Source of the DNA: Mytilinidion resinicola
Taxonomy: Eukaryota; Ascomycota; Dothideomycetes; Mytilinidiales; Mytilinidiaceae
Assembly: GCF_010093595.1 (NCBI RefSeq)
Contig: NW_022985444.1
Span: forward strand, 1,487,539-1,551,538
DNA length: 64,000 nucleotides
Direction: 5' to 3'
The position numbers were made by a program, and so were the translations under genes. Positions 34,594-45,002 of the stretch are shown here, piece after piece (within the stretch, counting starts at the first letter, position 1; the number at the start of each line of letters is the position of its first letter). The notes beneath the pieces are model-generated. The model saw only the letters and a program-made list of their open reading frames with translations, did no database searches and had not been told where the DNA came from.

Positions 34594-35097
34594 AAGACCA
34601 GGGCATCAGTCTACTTCTAATTTAATGACAACGTTTGACCTACTGGAATGCATTCTAAAACCTGGATGTGACTCTGATACCTGTATAAGCTTTCATATGC
34701 TTATATCTGACTTAACTGAAGCCTTCTTCGTCGTCGTAATCCCCAAAAAATCTATCGAGATTCGAATCAGGATTAGAGCCGCCGTCTGGGATAGCCCAGC
34801 AAGTTTACAGATTGTCCACACTGTTCGAGCTTTGTGAACGCCTCGTACAAATACTCAAGACTGTGTTGAAACACCCATAGTGAAGCTCTTTAAGGTTGTG
34901 CGTTTGGAATGTATGACGTGGTGGGCATAAATTCACGCTTTGCGGTTGCCGGTAGCAACAACTATCGTTTGTAAACACTAAAACTCAATCCACTACCCAC
35001 ATCTACCACCAGCACCTCAAAGCCTCCAACAGACTCAGAATCAACATACCACTACCCTCACAATCTCTGCTACCAAGTGTCTCGATAATCCGAGAGC
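34594..35097. other. intergenic region; leader of Spo12-like gene
   Basis: A 70-codon ORF at 34,625 has no features; the last 120 bp are CA/CT-rich leader. Confidence 0.45.
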
Positions 35098-35577
35098 ATG
35101 TCTTCCAATATCCTCGCCAACCGCGACACCAACGCCAAGCTCCCATCTCCCGAGAAGGAGGCTGGGAAGGACAAGCCAAAGTCCATGGAGTTCCACCGAC
35201 AGGTCTTGGAGTCTCGCATGAAGAGTGGGCAGTGAGTTGCTTGTACAGATCAATTGCGAGCTGGACAGCGCTGATCGCATCGCAGGGCCCAGCAAACCTT
35301 CATCTCTCCATCCGACCAGATTCTTTCTCCCGCCACCCAGAAGGTCAACGCGTATCGCAACAAGCATGCGATGAAGAAGTAAGGCCTTTATCTATACACA
35401 GTGTAACATCTTGCGATGGTTCTGACCGTTAGTTACAGATCCAAGCCCCAGACCCTGTTCGCGAAGACAAGCAGCAAGAATCTCGAAGCAGCCAAGTCCG
35501 CCAGCATGTCGAACATGTTCGAAGATATCCCGAAGGACAACGCGACCTCCCATACGGCCTCTGAAGACGCCAACTAG
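35098..35577 (+). CDS. Spo12-like protein
   Basis: Three exons: 35098-35231, 35286-35378 and 35439-35577 (introns 54 and 60 nt); 121 aa. Basic, small and disordered. The core TFISPSDQILSPATQKVNAY followed by RNKHAMKKSKPQTLFAKT matches the Spo12 signature (SPSD..(M/L)SP.T.K...K), in which the two SP sites are phosphorylated by CDK. Spo12 proteins promote mitotic exit through Cdc14 release (FEAR network) in yeast. That role here is inferred from the motif; the flanks are not conserved enough to judge. Confidence 0.78.
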
Positions 35578-36009
35578 GCCATTCCTGCACTTTCCTATGT
35601 TCTATACCACGTGTGTTTCTATTTGGATATGATCGGGCCTTCGGTTCTGGTGTTTTCTGCAGGATTACGGGACATCCACGGCCTTCTGGGACTGTCTCTT
35701 GGACATGTTATTCTTGGCTAGAGGGCTTTGCATCGACGACGTTCGATACCGGGATTGATGCATCGATGCGGCGTTCTGGTCACTACCTATCAGAGTTTAG
35801 GATCATAACAATGAATTGAATTACTTTCTAGAATCTGCGTATACTAATGAGCCACTGAGGAGTCTTTCAGTGGATTGTGCGTAATACAACACTTCAGTGC
35901 CAACAAGCTCTATAAACACGGCATGTATGCATCTTTAAGCGAACATCTTGAATGCATCTCCACATCGAGATCCCTCTATCTCTCTTCAACCCCACCCGAA
36001 CATGCCTCC
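35578..36009. other. intergenic region
   Basis: 3' flank of the Spo12-like gene and 5' leader of ureF; small ORFs only. Confidence 0.45.
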
Positions 36010-36938
36010 ATGACATCCACCAACGACGACCAGCAGTCTCTCCAAAACGAGATAGCTAGTCTTGAGCGACAACTTCGCGATGCAAAGGCCAGATTGAACA
36101 GCGACGTGCTTTCGGTTTCTTCTACACCAGCGAACGATGTCGGTCAGTAGCCCTACCTACCCTCGTCTCGTCCCCATCTAAATGAATCTCAGCTCTCCAT
36201 GCGCTGCTCCTTCTTTCCGACTCCGCCCTCCCGTTAGGCTCTTTCGCTTTCAGTAGCGGCCTAGAGTCATACCTCGCCCATCACCGCCCATCCCCACCCT
36301 CAGCGTCCCAAGTCCCATCCTTCCAGGCCTTCCTCCGCCTCTCGCTCTCCACGCTCGCCAGCACCGCTCTGCCATACGTGCTCGCAGCATACCGAGAACC
36401 TGAGAAGATAGAAACACTAGACAACGATTTCGACGCCAGCACACCATGCACCGTAGCCCGCCGCGCGAGCGTCACCCAAGGACGCGCCCTCCTCGCGATA
36501 TGGGACCGCAGCTTTCGGTCGCACTACACCAAATCATCCAAGGCTAACGGCCATACGGTGGGGCTGGATGCTCTTATGAGCTTTCAAGCGCTCATACGCA
36601 GTGCGTCGTCTGCTGAGGACGGGTTCCAGCGTAATGCGCATCTAGCCCCGCTTTGGGGTCTTATGACTAGAATTTTGCAAGTTCCGGTGCATGATGCGGC
36701 GTATTTGTTCCTATTCTCGCACGCGAGAACGGTCATCAGTGCTGCGGTGAGGGCGAGTGTTCTGGGACCGTACCAGGCGCAAGGTGTGCTCGCGAGTCAA
36801 GATTTGCAGGAGCGGATCAGATCGTTGGTGGAGGAGATGTGGGAGAGGAAGGTGGAAGATGCGGGTCAGACGGTGCCTGTGATGGATCTGTGGGTTGGAA
36901 GGCACGAGAAGCTGTATAGCAGGATATTCAACTCGTGA
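36010..36938 (+). CDS. ureF: urease accessory protein UreF
   Basis: Two exons, 36010-36142 and 36193-36938 (50-nt intron, GTCAGT donor); 292 aa. UreF works with UreD and UreG to load nickel into urease. The UreF core begins right after the intron: LHALLLLSDSALPLGSFAFS (the hallmark S-x-LP-x-G-S/A-F), SGLESYLAHH, then the all-helical body (ASVTQGRALLAIWDRSF, HLAPLWGLMTRILQVPVHDA, FSHARTVISAAVRASVLGPY) and a terminal LWVGRHEKLYSRIF. A short N-terminal coiled coil (LQNEIASLERQLRDAKARLN) is extra. Start at MTSTNDDQQ; the frame is open a little further upstream. Confidence 0.9.
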
Positions 36939-37079
36939 TCGTCAATCTGTAAGGGCAGCTGTCATGAAAGTCATATGGTATTGTCGAATCTGGCAAGCAT
37001 TCCCCCAAAACCTATCTCAGAGCAAAAGAAACGTTTAGTTTCCCAATCCTCTCCTCCCCTCCACTGTCGTCAAACTTTC

Positions 37080-37741
37080 TCATAGACTTCCCTCCTTCAA
37101 TTTCCCCGCCGCAGTAAGTACTGAGCCTCGTACCTGCGTCAGCAGTTCCATCAAAGCCTCTCGTTTATGTCGCCCATGCTCCTTCGAAACCAACTTTCCA
37201 GTTTCCATTTCTCTGAGGCACGCCACCCACTTTTGCGCTGGGTCGCAGTTTGGGTTTCTGTCACAGCCGATGCCGACCACGAATTTCCCCATTGGCAGAC
37301 AGAAGTAGGCGTTACCTGTATCAGAATGAGATCAGAGCCAGGCATGGAGAAAAGAACTCAGTGATGGAGGGGATGTATACTCAGGATCTCTTTCGTCGTG
37401 AACCAGATGAAGTGAGCGTCTTTGGTGGGGTCCGATACTGCGGTCATGGTTGGAGTGTCCGAGGCTTTGCCCGACGTGATGGTCCTTGGAGCGTCTGTTG
37501 CCACTGACTCTGTTCGGCAGTCTGCGTTCGCGCCTAGTATGGTTCTCTCCCCATCATCTATGTTCGATCGATAGGTTCCAGTCTCTGAATTTATGTCCGA
37601 CATGTTATTCCTAGCAGTGTCTGTAGTTTCTGAGGAGTGTCTAGCGTCTGGATCTGGGTCTGGTATGCTGTATGAATGAAAGGATCTTAGGCTATTTGTA
37701 AGGCTATTTCTCTTCACGAACACAATTTGCGCCATCCGCAT
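37080..37741 (-). CDS. hypothetical protein
   Basis: Two exons, 37741-37381 and 37315-37080 (65-nt intron, GTATAC donor, CTGAT branch); 198 aa. The N-terminal 95 residues are Ser/Thr/Asp-rich and disordered. The C-terminal part is globular: DAHFIWFTTKEIL joins across the intron to NAYFCLPMGKFVVGIGCDRN, then PAQKWVACLREMETGKLV and a helix. No signal peptide or TM; the family is not recognised. The good phase match at the intron is the main support. Convergent with ureF. Confidence 0.5.
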
Positions 37742-38339
37742 CCTGAATATCTGATATCTATACCATTATGTGAACAAAAAGCTCTCCTGGGTGCTTGTCT
37801 GACGGCAGAACAAACGACATAGCAATTCTGAAGCTGAATTTCACAGAACCATAATGTATCCAGACAGTACATCTTACAAATGAGAAAACACAAACTACAA
37901 GATTCAGGTTTCCAGGCCAAACTTCTCCCAAACGAATGCTTCACGCCATTAGCAGGTTCTTGTAGCCTCCGCAAGCAGGTGGCTTCTCTTGGAAAAAGAG
38001 GCACTGCCCTTGCATCTTCCCCTTTGTGGAGGCGTATACAATCGAACACCGGTCTTTGTTCACCAATCGAGCTTTATTTGCCAAGGCTGAATCGCTTCGA
38101 GGTGAATTTTGAGATTGAAGTTGCATGCAACAGTAGAAGCCGTGTTTATGAATGATTGTGAAATGGAGGTGCTCTTTTCCGCTTTCGCTAACATGAGACG
38201 CAAAATCAGGGTGTGAGAGGAGGGCTTTTAGAGCTGAGGTCTGGGGTATAAAGTTCGAATCTATATGTTGAGGCTGTTTCCTTTTGACGCTGAAGTTGAC
38301 ACTCGGGAACCGGTCTGCAAAGATCAAATCTAGGAACAA
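37742..38339. other. intergenic region
   Basis: No gene recognised. The minus-strand ORF 37,941-38,504 (187 codons) overlaps the CFEM relic and looks accidental. Confidence 0.4.
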
Positions 38340-38900
38340 TCGCGATCCCGTAAACCCCTTCCTCCAACAAAGCTCCACTTCGAGATCAACGCACTGCTTG
38401 CAACTTACTCCGCGCTCGCGCAACTCATACCCACCGATGTTTCCCCTACTGACCATCTCTCCTCTTGCGCCGACCGCTCCTAAGTCTCGTGAGCTTTCCC
38501 TCATCTAAGTCCTACAACATCAACTTACTATCCATCTAGCGCCCATGACGCCTGCGTCACGTCCATCTCCAGCGACTATGCAGGTTGCTCAGACACAGAC
38601 TATGCCTGTCTGTGCCCAGCCGTAGAAGCATAATTCCATTTCGCCCTAATCCCCCTACCTACATTGGGCTCACGAACGTCCCGACTTCAACGGTACGGAT
38701 GCTCCTACAGCGGCTAAGGGGAGCAGCTCGGTAAGCAAGGACGGTAAGGTGCCTACTACGGCAGGCAGCTCAGTTGCTGGCTCGACGCCGACAAGTACTC
38801 GCGGCTCGATAGTCGCGAATGAAGTCAGATGACTGGTACTCTTGCGGTGCTGGCAAGCATGCTGGCGGCGGGTATTGGCGGGATGGCGGTGCTGTGCTAG
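38340..38900 (+). pseudogene. CFEM-domain, GPI-anchor type cell-wall protein, decayed
   Basis: A CFEM-like core at 38,540-38,632 reads CVTSISSDYAGCSDTDYACL followed by CPAVEA and a stop, with the D-T-D-x-x-C-x-C spacing of the domain. Upstream, in a frame that ends in TAA without a usable donor, is LIPTDVSPTDHLSSCA. Downstream are a Ser/Thr-rich linker (APTAAKGSSSVSKDGK) and, in another frame, a hydrophobic tail (GTLAVLASMLAAGIGGMAVL, ending 38900) as in a GPI signal. The pieces are in the right order but need at least two frameshifts to join. CFEM proteins bind haem/iron or act in host interaction. Confidence 0.55.
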
Positions 38901-39587
38901 CCTTCGGCGACTTATGGGATGGGCATGTGCTTGGTTGTGTGAGACATATGAGATATGAGTCTTCTTGATGATGGGGATGCCTACTAGGCTTTTGCGAATG
39001 AATCACAGACAAGACTGTGATAGGCACTACCTGAACGTAGTACTAGGAAGTCGTATTGATGAATATCGCAGAATGCCGAGACGATCGTGATGAATACAGA
39101 AGTGATTTGGGCAGCTAAGTGGATAGGGAAACTAATGATAGACTGGTACCTTGGTTCATCTGCTCATGGAATCATCTGATCCAGGACTATGTGGGCAAGC
39201 TACAAAGGTAGGCACCAGCGAACCGTGGTACAGAGCCATGCCTCCTGACAGACTAACTGCACACTGAGATAGTGAGAGAGTGGTGAAGGTCTCGGAATTT
39301 GCTTACACGGCCACATCGTCGTCATGAGCAAACAGGAGACGGCCGGCCGGAGAGTGCCCCGCCCTGGCCGCAGCCACCTTGCTTCTGCACCATTTTCAGC
39401 TCCTGGCCTCGCACAAGCTCAAAACACCAACAAAGACCGCCACCGTGTCCCTTTCTACCGTCTGCCCCAGCCTCCTCACTTTCTTTCCTCCACTGGCAAC
39501 AGATTTACCCCTCCCGCGCCGGCCTACGTGCCACCGACCGCGTCCGCAAGCAAGCCCCTCGCAGTCCGGAACCCCGCAAATGCCAGC
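38901..39587. other. intergenic region upstream of ATG101
   Basis: The frame of ATG101 stays open upstream to an ATG at 39324 (88 extra codons, Pro/Ala-rich); this is probably leader, but an N-terminal extension cannot be excluded. Confidence 0.45.
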
Positions 39588-40330
39588 ATGGAGCAGAGAC
39601 GACCCCCCGAGTACATTCTCGAGGTGTTTGCAGATCCAGCGTGCGTCAAGGATATCGTAAAAGGTACTGCGCCTTGTCCGGCCCTGAGAGTACTCCGAGG
39701 ACAGCCTGGTGGCGAAACCTTCGGCCTTGGTAGATCTTGATTGCTAACCCCTCATTTTCCTAGCAATTCTCCATACGATATTCTTCCACCGCTATTTCTC
39801 CTCGATATCGCCTCTTACCCGTGATCTCCTCGACCTCACTCTACCCGCTATCGACGACGTTGACCTCGAAACCCTCATCGATCAGCGCAGCGCCGCCCTC
39901 GTCCGTGCGATCGAGTCTGCCCACCAGCAGCGGGGTCGTGGTCAGCTTGCGGTCCAGTTCTTTGAGAAGCGGAGAAGGAAGACATATTTCTCGTTTGGTA
40001 AGGCCGACGAGGAGGTTTGCTGGGAGCAGTGGATGCTGGACGTCACTCTAGCCACCCCGCGAACAGAGACGGGTGAGTGACAATGCTCTTATCACCGTGC
40101 TACAACTTCAACCACCTTACTAACACACCTGTGCTATCGTAGACGTTATCAAAGTCCGCCGCGCAATGGAAATGTCCCTCCACAAAGCTGCGCTCAAAAT
40201 CGTCAACATCGTCAATCGTGACAAAGACCACATTCCACCCATCACGACCACCGACGCGAACCCCTTTCCGTACCAGATCGTGGTCAACCCTAAATCCGAC
40301 GGATGGGGCCAGCGTATGGGCATATTCTAA
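39588..40330 (+). CDS. ATG101: autophagy-related protein 101
   Basis: Three exons: 39588-39663, 39764-40072 and 40143-40330 (introns 100 and 70 nt); 190 aa. Atg101 is a HORMA-fold protein that pairs with Atg13 in the Atg1/ULK complex; it is absent from S. cerevisiae but present in filamentous fungi. The protein starts MEQRRPPEYILEVFADPACV. Then follow AILHTIFFHRYFSSI, LTLPAIDDVDLETLIDQR, the RKTYFSFGKADEEVCWEQW block containing the WF-finger region, HIPPITTTDANPFPYQIV and the terminal DGWGQRMGIF. All junctions lie inside conserved blocks. Confidence 0.94.
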
Positions 40331-41085
40331 TCACAATGACTCCATTCAACTGGGTCAAAAGAGCTTTGGTGTATATAGCGAGACGTCGGCAAGGTTCTCA
40401 AAAGATGACGCGGAAAAGCATTGTTTGCTTCCCAAGGATTATGGACTTTAGACAGGGTCTTTCATTTTGGGTTTTCTTTCTGCTGGCGAGAAAAGGACTG
40501 TACAGTGCCGCACTCGTGTAGCAGGAGTGTAGGCAAATAATGACTTGATGAGGTTTGTGGTTTCTTTGATCGTTATGAGATACCCAGTCGGCATCATACA
40601 TAAAATGTTGCCTTGAAACGATCTTACGAGATATGGTGTTTACCTTGGAGTTATGCTGCAAGCTGAAAGGCTACGTCTTGTTCTACATGTTTAAATCGTG
40701 AATGTCCCGATGGAGGGGTACTAAATGCAATGACCAATCACCTCCAGTCAAATTGAAGTACAGCTCACTGCGCCACGCACAGCCACAGGTGGTTGGGACT
40801 CTTCCCGCCATTCGAATTCTCGAGACCACCTCCGCAGCCAACATGCACGTCCTTTGGCCACCCTGACACGGAGCCATAGCCTCGACCAGGTGAATGAGGC
40901 AGGCTATGATTCTTCTTTTTCACTTCCCCAGAGCCTAGGCACCTCTTCCTCAAAATTGTCAATAAAACCGCTGGCAGGAGGCAGTCTGCGTGTCTACAAC
41001 ATTACATTCTCTACTCACGCGTCACTAATTATTCCGAATACCTCAGTGCGCGTATTACAACCCGAGAAGCGCGATATCCTTCACT
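40331..41085. other. intergenic region
   Basis: AT-rich 3' flank of ATG101, then the leader of the T5orf172 gene; an overlapping 135-codon ORF ending at 41,261 lacks features. Confidence 0.45.
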
Positions 41086-42726
41086 ATGCCCTTCATACCT
41101 CACACCCCCGAAGCCCTCCTTCCACGCTCAGACTCGAAGAATCCCGCAACAACGTGCAAGGGCATTACTTCCAGCGGCCGCCCCTGTCGAAGGGGTCTCG
41201 CGGTCGCGAAGTCCCCTTTGCGTTCGTCGAATGGCGTCCTAGCTGTGGTGTCAATGAATGACGGAGTCGAGGACGGCTCCGGCGCCGCTGCTTTCTTCTG
41301 CTGGCAGCACAAGGACCAAGCGGAGCAGTTGGCAGCTGCGAATAATCCTCCTCAGAATGGGGCGGATGTCACAAAGCTCTACCCGCTGCAAGAGCGGAGT
41401 AGTATCGACACTCTTGTTGCGAGATTGGGTATACTGGAGGTTGACGATTCGAATCAGACCTCCAGGAAGTCGAAGAGAGAACGGCGCCAGGATGCGGAGG
41501 GGACACCAACTCGTCCCCCAAGAAGGGTCAATAGGCCGCCTACGTGGGATAAGGTTGAGGGGCCGCTAATGTCGGTGCCAGGGGATTTAATGGCTGCTGG
41601 GGAGCGAAGAAGCTCGAAAAAACCTGCGGAAAATAAGCCAGTGCGGCCGTCAAGACCACCGCCTCGGAAACAGGGGTTCTGGGCCTCATTGTGCTGTGGA
41701 GCGGTCGGTGATGACTACGTGGAAGTTGTGAGGCATAAGAAGAGGTTCCAGGCTGAAGCCATAACGGGGAATCCCACGAACATGTCTGTCGCTACTAGGC
41801 CTCAGTATTCGGATGCATTTCCCGACCTGTCAAACGGAGGACTTCAGAATTCACGACGACGGCCGGTTACAGGATCCGCTTCATTACAAGCAAGTACTCC
41901 GCCTCGTAAACCACTAGGAGAGAAGCCAACCCGACCTATGAACAGAACCACTCCCTCCGCCAAATCAGAGACTCAAACTCTTCTCTCTTACATCCCTCCA
42001 TCTCTACCACCCCAAAAGGCCTCTTCTCTACTGGCCGAGCTTTCTAAACCGATCTCCTCGCACGATGAAGAGGGCTTCATCTACATATTCTGCCTCAACT
42101 CTGACCCAAACAGCACCCCATCAACCGACGCCGCCACCCTCCTCGCTCCCCCATCAAGAGCCCCAAATGACCGCCGTGTCAGCGACGTCCTCCTCGAATA
42201 CTCGAACCAACCCCGCAAACAATCAAGCACGAGTACTGGATCCCCTGGACGGACTGCCGGCCCCGGAACTCTCCTTCTCAAAATCGGCCGCGCCTCCAAC
42301 GTCCACCGCCGCATGAACGAGTGGTCCCGCCAATGCGGCTACACGCCGTCACTCGTCCGCTACTATCCCTACGTCCCATCGTCTGCGTCCCCTTCGCCTT
42401 CTGGATCCCCGCCTGGATCCCCGTCTGGCTCCCCGGCTGCGTCGAGGCGTCCGTCTCTTCAACCTAACTCTCGGCCATCTGATCCGATTCGCCGAGTGTC
42501 GGAGATTTCAGGTAGTCGAAAAGCGCCGCATGTGCACCGCGTTGAGCGTCTGATCCATCTGGAGCTGGCGGAGAAGCGTATGCAGCATGACTGTGATGCG
42601 TGTGGGAAGACGCACCGGGAGTGGTTCGAGATTGAGGCGACGCGGGAGGGAATAAGAGGTGTAGATGAAGTAGTGAAGAGGTGGGTTGGGTGGGCTGAGA
42701 AGGCGGGATTAGGTGCGGAGGGGTGA
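41086..42726 (+). CDS. T5orf172 (DUF1766, GIY-YIG-like) domain protein
   Basis: Single-exon 546-aa ORF. An N-terminal Cys motif (TTCKGITSSGRPCRRG, C24 and C34, with FFCWQHKDQAE further on) resembles a small zinc ribbon. The middle is disordered. The C-terminal part is the T5orf172 domain: EGFIYIFCLN (~328), LLKIGRASNVHRRMNEWSRQ, YYPYVPSS, then after a SPSGSPPGSPSGSP spacer VHRVERLIHLELAEKRM, CDACGKTHREWFEI and EVVKRWVGWAEKAG. The domain belongs to the GIY-YIG nuclease superfamily, though the fungal proteins' activity is not established. The repetitive SPSG spacer interrupts the domain. Confidence 0.87.
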   Translation: MPFIPHTPEALLPRSDSKNPATTCKGITSSGRPCRRGLAVAKSPLRSSNGVLAVVSMNDGVEDGSGAAAFFCWQHKDQAEQLAAANNPPQNGADVTKLYPLQERSSIDTLVARLGILEVDDSNQTSRKSKRERRQDAEGTPTRPPRRVNRPPTWDKVEGPLMSVPGDLMAAGERRSSKKPAENKPVRPSRPPPRKQGFWASLCCGAVGDDYVEVVRHKKRFQAEAITGNPTNMSVATRPQYSDAFPDLSNGGLQNSRRRPVTGSASLQASTPPRKPLGEKPTRPMNRTTPSAKSETQTLLSYIPPSLPPQKASSLLAELSKPISSHDEEGFIYIFCLNSDPNSTPSTDAATLLAPPSRAPNDRRVSDVLLEYSNQPRKQSSTSTGSPGRTAGPGTLLLKIGRASNVHRRMNEWSRQCGYTPSLVRYYPYVPSSASPSPSGSPPGSPSGSPAASRRPSLQPNSRPSDPIRRVSEISGSRKAPHVHRVERLIHLELAEKRMQHDCDACGKTHREWFEIEATREGIRGVDEVVKRWVGWAEKAGLGAEG

Positions 42727-43435
42727 TTTTATTTAAAGTGGATTGGGTCATCTGTTTTGGCATTTCACGACTAATGAGGAAGGATACCATTTATGGGCAC
42801 GGAATTTGGATGAGATATGGGCAGATGATGGGGGGGTATGCAATATATAGACGACACAATGGCAGTAAACATCTTTGTACTCCTCTTTTGTCCCTCCAAG
42901 TGGTCAACTGATCCCTCCCACAATACTTCCTCGCCAACCGAATCTTCTCGCATTACAAGAGTAGACTGTAGATCAGGACTATTGAACGTTGTCAATCTCA
43001 AAAATCTTGGAAGTTTAGGCTACGGGACTGAGAGGCGTGGACTTGATAGTTGACGACGACTTAAACCTGGGTATATATGGGTATATGGGGGTGACATCAC
43101 GTGGGTATCAACGCACAGTCCTCACTTAAAGTAGACCTTGTGCGTGGATCAACCTTAATTCTCTACATCTCCATCTAACATGTCTAAATTCTGCTGCACA
43201 CGCCTTAGTGGCATCTCGTGGTAAGTCTACAGATGCCATCAAGGGTAAGCACGGTACGAAAATGGGCAATGATGACCTGATTCATCCATATAGCCTTGAC
43301 AGGGTTAGGAGGCCTTTGCTAAGCCGCTTTCACGATTGCTGCTAACCACAGGATCAGATCAGAGGTTGTTAACACCGCAAAGGACAGAGGGGTCACATCT
43401 CGTCGGGAAAAAACCTTGTGGGACAGTCTACGGAA
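42727..43435. other. intergenic region
   Basis: Contains a doubled gggtatat unit near 43,068-43,090; no gene. Confidence 0.45.
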
Positions 43436-44353
43436 ATGGCAGAATCATCACCCGTCCAACTCCAGCTCATGTCCGACCTTCACCTCGAAACGCCCGTCAC
43501 CCGTCCCACATACTCCGACTTCTTCATAACGCCTCAATGTCCGAATCTTGCACTCCTGGGAGACATCGGAAACGTCGTAGACAATCGCCTCCTCGATTTT
43601 CTCCAAATTCAAGTCCAACACTTCGAAATCGTGTTCTTCCTCCTCGGTAACCACGAGCCCTACGACAGCAGCTTCCCCGTCGTCATACAGCGCCTGCGTG
43701 AATTCGAAAAGGAAGCCAACCAGGCGCATCAGTCGCCAGATTCCGGCTGCGGGAGGTTCGTCTTCCTGGACCAAACGCGCTTCGATATCTCCGATTCTGT
43801 CACTATCCTGGGCTGCACGTTCTTCTCGCGGATCGCGGACGAGCAGAAAGAGTCAGTTGCGCGTTTTGTATCTGATTTTGAGGAGATCGAGGGTTGGACT
43901 ATCCGTCAGCATAACGCGGCACATGAAGATGATCTGGCGTGGCTGAATGCGCAGGTTGCGGCTATCGAGCATGATGAACCGTGGCGTGCGATTGTGGTTC
44001 TCACGCATCATAGTCCGACGCTTGCGCCCGCAGCTAATGATGCGAGGCATTTGGAGGACGAGAATGGAGTGAGAAGCGCGTTCGTGACGGATGTGAGCCG
44101 CGAGCAGTGTTGGAAGAGTAAGAGCGTGAGGGTTTGGGCGTTTGGGCACACTCATTTCAATTGCGATTTTGAAGATGAGCAGACGGGGAAGAGGGTTGTT
44201 GCTAATCAGAAGGGGTATTCGAGGACGGAGAATGCGACCTTTGATGCTGATAAGGTCGTCAAGATTGAAGGAATGAAGGCCATCAAGATGAAGTGGAAGG
44301 CAACCAATTGGAAGGCAACCAAGCGGAAGTCCCACAAGTGTGTTGTCCAATAA
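43436..44353 (+). CDS. calcineurin-like metallophosphoesterase
   Basis: Single exon, 305 aa, from the ATG of MAESSPVQLQLMSDLHLE. All five metallophosphoesterase motifs are visible: DLHLE (the usual D-x-H), LALLGDIGN (GD-x-G), FLLGNHEPYD (GNH-E/D), VLTHHSPT (H) and VWAFGHTHFN (GHTH). Binuclear metal sites are therefore complete. Fungal members of this short type are soluble Ser/Thr phosphoesterase-like proteins with undefined substrates. The C-terminus carries a Lys/Trp direct repeat (KWKATNWKATKRK), absent from the fold. Confidence 0.9.
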   Translation: MAESSPVQLQLMSDLHLETPVTRPTYSDFFITPQCPNLALLGDIGNVVDNRLLDFLQIQVQHFEIVFFLLGNHEPYDSSFPVVIQRLREFEKEANQAHQSPDSGCGRFVFLDQTRFDISDSVTILGCTFFSRIADEQKESVARFVSDFEEIEGWTIRQHNAAHEDDLAWLNAQVAAIEHDEPWRAIVVLTHHSPTLAPAANDARHLEDENGVRSAFVTDVSREQCWKSKSVRVWAFGHTHFNCDFEDEQTGKRVVANQKGYSRTENATFDADKVVKIEGMKAIKMKWKATNWKATKRKSHKCVVQ

Positions 44354-45002
44354 GTTCCACGTCTGGAGTTAGCCGGAAGTTTAGTCGCAGTCATGGAAAA
44401 GGCCGCTATCCTACATGTCCATAAGGATAAGCTCAGCATGTCCCAACTAATTCATTTCATTCATCGTTCGGTATGCTTCCTTTACCTTCCAACTTTTGCT
44501 AGCCCTGTAGCCCGTATACAAGGTAGGCCAATGAGGCTTCCGTTGTAGCAAATGCCGACGCTATGGCCGTCGGCCACATGAAGACTCATTACTCGCGGTA
44601 TCGTCAAGTGAGGTGTCTTCGAGAGATGTTACAGTAGAAAACCCATTTGGCAGCATTGCTAAATATGCTTAACCTCATACAGCATCTCACGAGTGGAGCT
44701 AGTAATCATTTTAAGTTTGTAGGTCCTCGCTACGCAGCCGAGTCACATTACTTGCCGTGGTTTCAATTTGTACCTAGTTCGCATATGTGCCGTTCCTAAG
44801 ATATCAATCTTCTCTGCTAACCCAAACGGGAATGAGTACAGCGGCGATGATACACGCTCTCTCGATTTTTTATTTGAGTGGCTCGCCCTCAAAGCTTTCA
44901 CAACCCAGCAGACATTTAAATGGGCTTCCGAGCTCCGCTCCCGCTGTCCGTCTTTTTTTTTTGTAAGTCTTTAGTCATTTTTCGGTTCTAGTAAGAGCGC
45001 AC
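44354..45002. other. intergenic region
   Basis: No gene; includes a T10-11 run near 44,953 just before the first recognisable DUF1996 sequence. Confidence 0.45.
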
